From assembly GCA_002303765.1 (NCBI GenBank), contig DBCB01000303.1, forward strand, positions 1 through 14,163: 14,163 bases of DNA, read 5' to 3'. Origin of the DNA: Planctomycetaceae bacterium UBA969 (lineage in GTDB: Bacteria > Planctomycetota > Planctomycetia > Gemmatales > Gemmataceae). The position numbers and the translations under genes were made by a program. Below are positions 8,903 to 14,163 of this stretch, one piece after another (positions within the stretch are counted from its first letter, which is position 1; each line of letters opens with the position of its first letter). Under the pieces are notes generated by a model. The model did no database searches. It saw nothing but the letters and a program-made list of their open reading frames with translations, and had not been told where the DNA came from.

Positions 8903-9997
8903 CTAGCTTATGTGGGCGCCTTTTGCATCAACATAAACGGCATAGAGGGACTGGCTTGCGGTCATGAACAAGCGATTGCGCTTGGGTCCACCAAAGCAGA
9001 CATTGGAACAGATTTCGGGAAGAAGAATCTGGCCAATACGAACGCCATCGGGCGCAAAGATATGCACGCCATCGTACCCTTCACCCACCCAACCTGCGCT
9101 GGACCAGATGTTTCCTTGGGTATCGCAGCGGATACCATCTGAAAAGCCTGCAACTTTCTTGCCATTTAGTTCAAGGGTCATCGAGGTGAACTCTCTTGCG
9201 GGACCAAGTTTTTTGCCATCAAGTATGTCGAACATCCAGATGTTCTTGGGGGCTTTATCATAGTGCGATGCACCCGTATCTGCGACATAAAGCTTTTTAT
9301 AATCGGGTGAGAAACACAACCCGTTTGGTTTGAAAGGTTCATCCGTGAGCTTTTCGATGACGCCGGTCTTTGCATCAATGCGGTAAACAGCTTCCTTCTG
9401 ATTGGGTTGGGTGCTGGTGCCCGGAACTTTGATTCCTTCGTAATCCATGAGGGCGCCGTAGCCTGGATCGGTGAACCAGATGGAGCCATCTTCAGGGTGA
9501 ACGACCGCATCGTTGGGCGCATTGAAAGGCTTGCCATTAAACTTTTCAGCAAGGGTGGTGATGGAGCCATCGTATTCGTAACGAACCACTTTTCGGGTGG
9601 AATGTTCGCAGGAAATCTGCCTGCCTTGATAATCGAAGGTGTTGCCATTGGAACAACCGACGGGCTTGCGGAAAACACTTACATGGTTGTCTTCGTTGAG
9701 GTAACGGAATTGGCGATCATTGGGGATATCGCTCCAGAGGAGGTAGCTGCCTACGCCATTCCAAGCGGGGCCTTCAGCCCAAAGGTTGCCTGTTGCAAGG
9801 CGTTGGATGGGGGTGTTACCTATCTTCAATTTATCGAAGCGTTTATCGAGGGAGATGATATCAGGATCTGGGTAACGTACTGGGTTTGCGCCCGGGGTGA
9901 AATCGCGTTTCACAGATTGAGCCAAAGCCATGGGTGCAACAGCAAGAGCGCTAGCAGCGCCCAAAAAATTTCTTCGATTAAGGTTGGAAAAGCTCAT
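8903..9997 (-). CDS. Tat-exported SMP-30/gluconolactonase-type beta-propeller
   Basis: Six-bladed beta-propeller of the SMP-30/gluconolactonase/LRE family, whose members often hydrolyse sugar lactones using one divalent metal. The start chosen is the ATG at 9997-9995: GGAG lies 9 bases upstream, and the protein then opens with a compact twin-arginine signal (NRRNFLGA, R8-R9, cleavage near ALAQ at 26). Longer in-frame starts back to 10078 add a non-signal-like leader. Of 364 residues, family landmarks are WAEGPAW with E75, NAPNDAVVHP with N162-D163, FTDPGYG near 175-181, PNGLCFSPD with N225, and FSDGIRCD with D287. These match the acidic and Asn metal or substrate ligands of the family. It heads a three-gene unit with the sulfatase and the DUF1080 gene. 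Lactonase activity is a family inference. Confidence 0.92.
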   Translation of the reverse strand: MSFSNLNRRNFLGAASALAVAPMALAQSVKRDFTPGANPVRYPDPDIISLDKRFDKLKIGNTPIQRLATGNLWAEGPAWNGVGSYLLWSDIPNDRQFRYLNEDNHVSVFRKPVGCSNGNTFDYQGRQISCEHSTRKVVRYEYDGSITTLAEKFNGKPFNAPNDAVVHPEDGSIWFTDPGYGALMDYEGIKVPGTSTQPNQKEAVYRIDAKTGVIEKLTDEPFKPNGLCFSPDYKKLYVADTGASHYDKAPKNIWMFDILDGKKLGPAREFTSMTLELNGKKVAGFSDGIRCDTQGNIWSSAGWVGEGYDGVHIFAPDGVRIGQILLPEICSNVCFGGPKRNRLFMTASQSLYAVYVDAKGAHIS

Positions 9998-10115
9998 GAA
10001 CAAAGACTCCGGCATAAGGGGAGAAAAAATATTGAACTCGAAGCCTATAGAGTAATCGTAAGGAGAGGTACTAGGCAAGCATCTGTTTGGAAAAAGCTGG
10101 GAAATCTCAATGCTA

Positions 10116-10505
10116 TCAAATTCGTGAAATTACATAGGCATCGAAGGATTCATCCGCACTAACAATTTGGATGTTCTCGCATAAAGCTTGGGCCGCGAGC
10201 ATTCGATCGAATGGATCACGATGATTGGTTGGATAAGGTAAATTGCAAACTGTAATAGTGTGGGATGGTTCCAGAGGTAACAGCCGAAATCCATATTTTT
10301 TGTAGCAAGTCTGCCAAAAGATATCGAATGGCTGGTTCATCTGCCATTTACCTTTGCTTACTTTGATTGCAATTTCTCAAAGGGAAACAGGGCTGATTAG
10401 CACATCATTTGCAATATCTTGTATTGCGTTTTGTGCTGGGGTACTAAGTTTGGCATCGCCGGTGGTGTACCAATAAACTGTATGCGTATCTAAGAGGATG
10501 CGCAT
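10116..10505 (-). pseudogene. vapC: VapC-like PIN-domain toxin interrupted by an in-frame TGA
   Basis: Reading from ATG at 10505-10503, the frame gives MRILLDTHTVYWY, continues to SPVSL at residue 42, meets TGA at 10379-10377 (codon 43), then resumes in the same frame as EIAIKVSKGKW and runs to a second TGA at 10118-10116, which is directly followed by TAG. Restored length is 129 residues, normal for this PIN family. Family members read SLWEIA here, so TGA replaces a conserved Trp codon (TGG to TGA, one base). All expected acidic residues survive: D6, E44, D97 and D100 in HRDPFDR, D118 in SADESFD. Other Trp residues in the same gene use TGG. The ATG overlaps the antitoxin TAA by one base (TAATG). 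The visible fragments, 42 residues and a possible restart at M56, each lack part of the active site, so I expect no RNase activity unless the stop is read through. A sequencing error is the main alternative. Confidence 0.85.
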
Positions 10506-10735
10506 TACATGTATTCCTCAAAATCTTTCAAATGATCTTCATCGTCGGCGATAATTGTGATCATACCTTTACATAATCCGGGACCGGGCCTTTGTTGGGA
10601 ATTTTGGGGTTCGCTGATCAGCTTTGCAATTGGCTTTTCATTTTCGGTAATGATGAGTTCTTGGCCTGGGTTTAATTTGTGGATCAAATCTTTAAGGCTG
10701 GCCTGAGCTTCTTCGATGGTGATTGATGTGAGCAT
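10505..10735 (-). CDS. Phd/YefM-family antitoxin (VapB-like) of a type II toxin-antitoxin pair
   Basis: A 76-residue DNA-binding antitoxin. The N-terminal half shows the Phd/YefM fold pattern: SITIEEAQASLKDLIHKL, then GQELIITENEKPIAKLI. The C-terminal half is variable, Pro- and acid-rich (DDEDHLKDFEEYM), as expected of the flexible part that wraps a toxin. GGAAG lies 4 bases before the ATG. The TAA overlaps the PIN gene ATG by one base, the usual coupled arrangement. It probably represses its own promoter; inverted repeats lie 35-72 bases upstream. This gene is intact although its toxin is interrupted, which is the safe order of decay for such a pair. Confidence 0.9.
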   Translation of the reverse strand: MLTSITIEEAQASLKDLIHKLNPGQELIITENEKPIAKLISEPQNSQQRPGPGLCKGMITIIADDEDHLKDFEEYM

Positions 10736-10769
10736 TTGGCTTCCGATTTAATATGATTGATCTATCCAT

Positions 10770-10807
10770 ACAAGTATATTTGTAACACATAATTGTTAGT
10801 ATAACAA
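10770..10807 (-). promoter_or_regulatory. Inverted repeats, candidate antitoxin operator
   Basis: TTGTTA and TAACAA form a perfect 6-3-6 inverted repeat at 10793-10807. A second, shorter repeat, ACAA and TTGT around a 6-base centre, lies at 10770-10783. The two share the ACAA/TTGT core and are about 23 bases apart, roughly two helical turns. They sit upstream of the antitoxin ATG, where Phd-type antitoxins normally bind to autoregulate. Such AT-rich DNA can form repeats by chance, so this remains a candidate. Confidence 0.4.
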
Positions 10808-10826
10808 AAAGTTTACCATTTTTGAA
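10798..10826 (-). promoter_or_regulatory. Candidate promoter of the toxin-antitoxin pair
   Basis: On the minus strand TTCAAA (10826-10821, 4 of 6 to the -35 consensus) is followed after 17 bases by TATACT (10803-10798, 5 of 6 to the -10 consensus). The -10 lies inside the 6-3-6 inverted repeat, so a bound repressor would block it. A start near 10791 would leave a leader of about 55 bases. Confidence 0.35.
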
Positions 10827-10903
10827 AAGCAGCATGCGTAAATCATAAGAACAATTGAAGTGTTTTATCCTAGGCAATTAAGACTTATTAAGGCAGATGA
10901 ACC

Positions 10904-12355
10904 TTACTTGCCTTCCTTGGCCCACTGTTTCATTTGTTCGATGTTTTTCAGCAGGATGGCGTTTTTGCTAGCACCCTTCTTGGGACCCAGATATTCTGCC
11001 ATGTCGCTATCGTACTGCGCTTCGGTTTCAGGAATTCGCCCCAGATCATTGGTACGGATTTCCCAATCTGCAAGTGCCTTGCGATGCCTTTCCAGTTCCG
11101 CAGAATACTTTTCGTCTGATGTAAGGTTCTTGATTTCCCAAGGGTCGTTACGAAGGTCGTAAAGTTCTTCCTTGGGTCTTTTAGTTGCATAAATCTGGCT
11201 TTGAATCTGGTCGAGTTTGCCTTGGTTAAAAAGTTCTTTCATGCGGATGAGGATTTGCTTGCCATCCTTGTAACCATTTGGTTGAAGGTGGGGCCTTTCG
11301 TTGAGATAGTTGCGGATATATTTGAAATTTTCTGAGCGTGCGGAACGGATATGCTCGACAGTTTCGTCGGCCCGATCCCTTGCGCTGAACACAAATTCTC
11401 GTGGTTTGTAATCTGTGGCGAAAATGTTTTTACCCTGCATGGATTTAGGAATGGTTATGCCAGCGAAAGCCAAGGAACTTGCAGCGATATCGATATGCTC
11501 GACCAAATCATCCCGAACTTTGTTGGAAGCAACCTTAGGGCCGTGAACCACTAACGGTACATGAATGCCTTCTTCGTAAAGGAATTGCTTGCCCCGTGCA
11601 TGGCTGATGCCATGATCGGTCCAGAAAAAGATAATGGTGTTATCGTAGACGTTTTCGTTTTTGAGTCGTTCGATGAGTTGGCCCAAAAGTTTGTCGGTAA
11701 GCCTGATGGTGTCAAGGTAGGCAGCCCAGTCGTTTCGAATTACTGGGTCGTTAGGATAATAGGGTGGAAGTTTGATAAGTGGGGAATTGGGATCTGTTGG
11801 TTTTCCTAGTTCTTTGAGAACGAGGCTGTCCCAGTTTTTACCTTCGCGATATTTGCCGCCATGAATTTGGATTTGAGTGAAGAAGGGCTGATCTTTCTTT
11901 CGATTGGCCCAATCATTACCATCATAGATTTTCGGATTAAATTCGAAGTTGTAATCGGTTTTGCCTTTTGCGATTTGCGGGAAAGCGCAGTTGGAAGTGT
12001 GATATCCAGCTTGCTGAAAAAGTGCGGGTACAGGAACAACTTCTTTGGGAAGGTTGATTTTAAGTGAACCTCTGCCACTGCGATGATGTTGAGCGCCTAT
12101 GGAAGTCTGATACATACCTGTGATCATTGCGCTGCGAGAGATGGAGCAAATGGGGCCTGTAACAAAAGCGTGGGAAAAGCGGGTGCCTTTGGTTGCCAAC
12201 TGATCAAGGTTGGGTGTTGCGATTGCTTTTTCGCCAAAGCAGCCAAAATGTGCGGACATGTCTTCAACCACGACCCAAACAATATTGGGTTTACTGGTTT
12301 CGACAGCATTGGCGGAAGAAACATTGAGTGCGCAAAGAATTACAAATCCAAACAT
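10904..12355 (-). CDS. Exported family S1 sulfatase with a CSISR activation motif
   Basis: Secreted sulfatase related to the heparan N-sulfatase-like branch, probably acting on sulfated glycans. The start is the ATG at 12355-12353, preceded at 6 bases by GAGGTG; an upstream GTG at 12364 lies inside that ribosome site. The 483 residues begin with a Sec signal (MFGFVILCALNVSSANA). Core motifs: NIVWVVVEDMS with metal ligands E31-D32, ICSISRSAMITG with formylglycine candidate C70 and R74, MYQTSIGAQHHR, FFWTDHG with D247-H248, and RGKQFLYEEG. The usual C-x-P-S-R has Ile in place of Pro at residue 72, while Arg is kept. The C-terminal part contains ELYDLRNDPWEIKNL, standard for the family. It lies 14 bases after the SGNH hydrolase gene and forms a two-gene unit with it. 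Confident as a sulfatase; substrate uncertain. Confidence 0.94.
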   Translation of the reverse strand: MFGFVILCALNVSSANAVETSKPNIVWVVVEDMSAHFGCFGEKAIATPNLDQLATKGTRFSHAFVTGPICSISRSAMITGMYQTSIGAQHHRSGRGSLKINLPKEVVPVPALFQQAGYHTSNCAFPQIAKGKTDYNFEFNPKIYDGNDWANRKKDQPFFTQIQIHGGKYREGKNWDSLVLKELGKPTDPNSPLIKLPPYYPNDPVIRNDWAAYLDTIRLTDKLLGQLIERLKNENVYDNTIIFFWTDHGISHARGKQFLYEEGIHVPLVVHGPKVASNKVRDDLVEHIDIAASSLAFAGITIPKSMQGKNIFATDYKPREFVFSARDRADETVEHIRSARSENFKYIRNYLNERPHLQPNGYKDGKQILIRMKELFNQGKLDQIQSQIYATKRPKEELYDLRNDPWEIKNLTSDEKYSAELERHRKALADWEIRTNDLGRIPETEAQYDSDMAEYLGPKKGASKNAILLKNIEQMKQWAKEGK

Positions 12356-12369
12356 TACAGCCACCTCGA

Positions 12370-13026
12370 TTATTTTAGCAGGGGTTTAATTTTTTCTGAT
12401 AGGACTTCGTATCCTTTGGGGCTGAGATGGAGTTTGTCATCTGCGAAATGATCGGCTTTATGTTGGCCTGAGGAATCCAAAAACAATGGTGCGATATCAA
12501 CAAAGGTGAGTTGTGGATTGGTTTTACAGAAGGATTCCAAAAGCGCATTAGCTTTTTTTTGATCTGATATCTGTTTATCACGGGAGGCACTGTGTTTAAT
12601 CCCTAGCAAGACTATTTTGGTTTTAGGATTGTCTTTGTGGATGAAGTTTACAAAGGCCTTAAAATCTTCTGCGACTTGTTCGGGGGTGCGCTTTGCGTTG
12701 ATATCGTTGTCGCCTGAATAGAAAACAATGGTTTTGGGCTTGTAGGGCAGGAGGATGCGAGGTGCGAAATGAACAACATCGCGGGTTTGAGAGCCGCCGA
12801 ACCCGCAATTTTCAAAGGGCTCGCCTGGGAAATTTTCAGCGAGGTTCCAACGGCGAATAGTTGAGCTTCCTGTGAAGAAAACAGTCTCAGCAGAAGGAGG
12901 TTTTTCTTTAAAACGCTTTTCGATTGCTACGATATCTTTTTCGTATTTTTCAACTCTTTTGGAATCAGCATCTTGGAAAGAAGGCACTAGTAATAGGCAA
13001 AAAGAAAATCTAAGAAGCGTAAGCAT
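12370..13026 (-). CDS. Exported SGNH/GDSL-type hydrolase
   Basis: Esterase-fold enzyme, probably a carbohydrate or lipid de-esterifying hydrolase acting outside the cytoplasm. Of 218 residues, the first 17 or so are a short signal-like segment (MLTLLRFSFCLLLVPS). All SGNH blocks are visible: block I as GSSTIRRW with nucleophile S55, block II as GFGGSQTRD with its Gly, block III as GDND with its Asn, and block V as DKLHLSP with D197 and H200. AAAGG lies 8 bases before the ATG, which supports this start. It is the first gene of a unit with the downstream sulfatase, which suggests the two act on one substrate, for example removing acyl and sulfate groups from the same polymer. That link is inference from spacing. 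Confidence 0.92.
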   Translation of the reverse strand: MLTLLRFSFCLLLVPSFQDADSKRVEKYEKDIVAIEKRFKEKPPSAETVFFTGSSTIRRWNLAENFPGEPFENCGFGGSQTRDVVHFAPRILLPYKPKTIVFYSGDNDINAKRTPEQVAEDFKAFVNFIHKDNPKTKIVLLGIKHSASRDKQISDQKKANALLESFCKTNPQLTFVDIAPLFLDSSGQHKADHFADDKLHLSPKGYEVLSEKIKPLLK

Positions 13027-13114
13027 GATAAAAGCCTTTAAAAGCGGTTACAGAATCCAACCTTAAGGGTAGTGGAAAGAAGTTGAAGGTGCATTAAAAA
13101 AGGGTTAGTAAGTG

Positions 13115-13555
13115 TTATTTTTTTTCGCGTTTGTAGATTGCAAGGAAGGTTTGGGAGCCTGGGGTTGATTTGAACGCATCGGGTTTTTTCTTGCCTTCGA
13201 GGTCATAGCAAATCATCAGGATATTACCTGAAAATTCATAGATTGCAGGAAAAGTTTTGCCTTGGTTGGGGCCCTCAGTGCCAATGATATCCATCCCCTT
13301 GGGTTTGGAATCGGGGTAGAATTTTAAGTTGCCTTTGTCGGTAAGAGAGCCAACTTTAGTGGAATAGGAAGTTCCTGAGATATTGAGTGAAACGCTGGCG
13401 ATGAATTCTTGAGGGAGCTTTTTTCCTCCGAGTTCGCCACTTTCAAGTATCCAAGTGCCCGAGATTTTTTGAATGTCTTTTTCCTGAGCAGAAGTGCTGG
13501 AAGCAAAGATTGAAAAAATAATTACAAAGGCGAATTGATAAGTGAATCGTTGCAT
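13115..13555 (-). CDS. Secreted TIGR03067-domain protein
   Basis: A 146-residue secreted protein of a planctomycete-enriched family of unknown function. The start is the ATG at 13555-13553, with AAAGGA 8 bases upstream; the product then opens with a Sec signal (MQRFTYQFAFVIIFSIFASSTSA, cleaved before QEKD). A longer frame from 13609 would overlap the upstream gene and bury the signal. Family marks: ISGTWILESGELGGKKLP at the start of the mature part, PKGMDIIGTEGPNQGKT near the middle, then AIYEFSGNILMICYDLEGKKKPDAF. The GxW and ICY positions resemble lipocalin-like beta-barrels, but I do not assign a ligand. It lies 50 bases after the channel gene and 88 bases before the SGNH gene; that second gap shows no clear terminator. 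Confidence 0.9.
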   Translation of the reverse strand: MQRFTYQFAFVIIFSIFASSTSAQEKDIQKISGTWILESGELGGKKLPQEFIASVSLNISGTSYSTKVGSLTDKGNLKFYPDSKPKGMDIIGTEGPNQGKTFPAIYEFSGNILMICYDLEGKKKPDAFKSTPGSQTFLAIYKREKK

Positions 13556-13605
13556 GTTGATGATCCTTTGGAACCATGAAATGGAATGATAAATTCTGTA
13601 CGATA

Positions 13606-14088
13606 TCATTTTAAAAATTCATCCATATGGGAGCTTTTCTTTGCCGTCCGATTAAAGATTGAAAAAAGGATAGCGGTATTTAAGCCAACCACCAGCATAC
13701 CCGTTGCAGCTTCCAACGGCTCGAGCATTCTGAATGGGGCAACCAAAACATGTTTGCCAGTTCCTAATGTGGTGTAGGTGGTAGCGGAAAAATAAAGTGC
13801 GTCATTAATGTTGTTGAAAGTCCCGAAGGACATCAGTAAACAGCACCAAAAAACAATTTGAATAAAACTAGACACTACGAAGAAAAAAGTTGCAATTAGA
13901 ATTGAGGGCATGAGCAGTCCTATGCCGGATGCTCTGGGAAAATATTCTGTGAATTTGAATTGCATGTTGATTGTTAGGGAGAGAAAAAACGAATGTAAAA
14001 CGAGGCACAAGGACATGGTGCCTATTCCATAAACAGCTACTTCAGAAAAGCCTATATTTAAAATTAAATCCATTGGTTGTCTTTCCAT
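13606..14088 (-). CDS. Two-TM potassium-channel-like membrane protein with an altered filter
   Basis: Small integral membrane protein of 160 residues. Hydrophobic segments lie near 14-40, 56-86 and 126-146. Between the last two is a pore-helix and filter stretch, DALYFSATTYTTLGTGK (96-112), followed by FRMLEPLEAATGMLVVGLNTAILF. This layout matches bacterial ion-channel proteins (Ion_trans_2 type) whose filter reads TTLGYGD. Here the Tyr is Thr110 and the Asp is Lys112. It may pass ions with altered selectivity, or serve a non-conducting role. No regulatory ligand-binding domain is attached. Two starts are possible: ATG at 14088, or ATG at 14073 with a weak GGAAAG upstream; the channel core is the same. 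The stop is TGA. The 75 bases upstream to the window edge hold nothing I recognise. Confidence 0.8.
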   Translation of the reverse strand: MERQPMDLILNIGFSEVAVYGIGTMSLCLVLHSFFLSLTINMQFKFTEYFPRASGIGLLMPSILIATFFFVVSSFIQIVFWCCLLMSFGTFNNINDALYFSATTYTTLGTGKHVLVAPFRMLEPLEAATGMLVVGLNTAILFSIFNRTAKKSSHMDEFLK

Positions 14089-14163
14089 TGTGTCTGAAAG
14101 TTGGAATTCCGTGCCCTAATCGAATAAGAGATTTTGCAAGTAATTGTTCTTTAAAGAATTTAT

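Noticed and set aside
9407..10162. Plus-strand open frame of 251 codons
   Set aside because: It is antisense to the SMP-30-type gene and runs into the end of the toxin gene. Its product matches no family I know, while the minus strand carries clear motifs.
10116..10340. The toxin C-terminal fragment as an independent 74-residue gene from the ATG at 10340
   Set aside because: It lacks the first two PIN acids (D6 and E44) and continues the frame of the upstream part exactly, so it is the tail of an interrupted gene, although translation could restart there.
10377..10379. UGA decoded as Trp by an alternative genetic code, or as selenocysteine
   Set aside because: TGA ends other genes here (first RND pump, channel protein) and Trp is TGG throughout, including in this gene. 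The site is a Trp position with no role for selenocysteine.
13057..13072. CCTTAAGG palindrome between the TIGR03067 and SGNH genes as a terminator
   Set aside because: The self-complementary 8-base palindrome leaves no loop, and no T tract follows, so it does not look like a terminator.

Overview
The window looks like chromosomal DNA from a member of the Planctomycetota. The support is a TIGR03067-type protein, a DUF1080 (3-keto-disaccharide hydrolase-type) protein, two exported family S1 sulfatases, a Tat-exported SMP-30/gluconolactonase-type protein and an SGNH hydrolase, a combination typical of that phylum. G+C looks moderate (mid-40s percent by eye), so I do not name a genus. Every gene I can support is on the minus strand, so transcription runs from high to low coordinates. 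The genetic code appears standard: TAA, TAG and TGA all end genes, and Trp is TGG.

Layout in transcription order. From the right edge come a small membrane protein of the two-TM potassium channel type with an altered selectivity filter (13606-14088) and a secreted TIGR03067 protein (13115-13555). Next is a two-gene unit of an SGNH/GDSL hydrolase (12370-13026) and a sulfatase (10904-12355). A vapBC-like toxin-antitoxin pair follows (10116-10735): the Phd/YefM antitoxin is intact, but the PIN toxin has an in-frame TGA exactly where the family has a conserved Trp. Then comes a three-gene unit of a Tat-exported SMP-30-type protein (8903-9997), a second sulfatase (7574-8890) and a DUF1080 protein (7008-7541), closed by a terminator-like hairpin (6937-6970). 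The last unit is an efflux operon: a lipoprotein membrane fusion protein (5616-6821) followed by two paralogous HAE1-type RND pumps (2332-5616 and 1-2335). The last pump runs off the left edge.

How the genes work together. The SMP-30/sulfatase/DUF1080 unit and the SGNH/sulfatase unit look like exported functions for desulfating, de-esterifying and processing sulfated glycans or related sugars; this is inferred from families and gene order. The efflux genes overlap at both junctions (TAGTG and ATGA), which points to translational coupling and possibly to a pump built from two different RND subunits. No outer-membrane factor or regulator for it is in view.

With the interrupted toxin counted, no gene-free stretch exceeds 300 bases. 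The 75 bases at the right edge (14089-14163) hold nothing I can identify. I see no tRNA, rRNA, CRISPR array, insertion sequence or phage gene.
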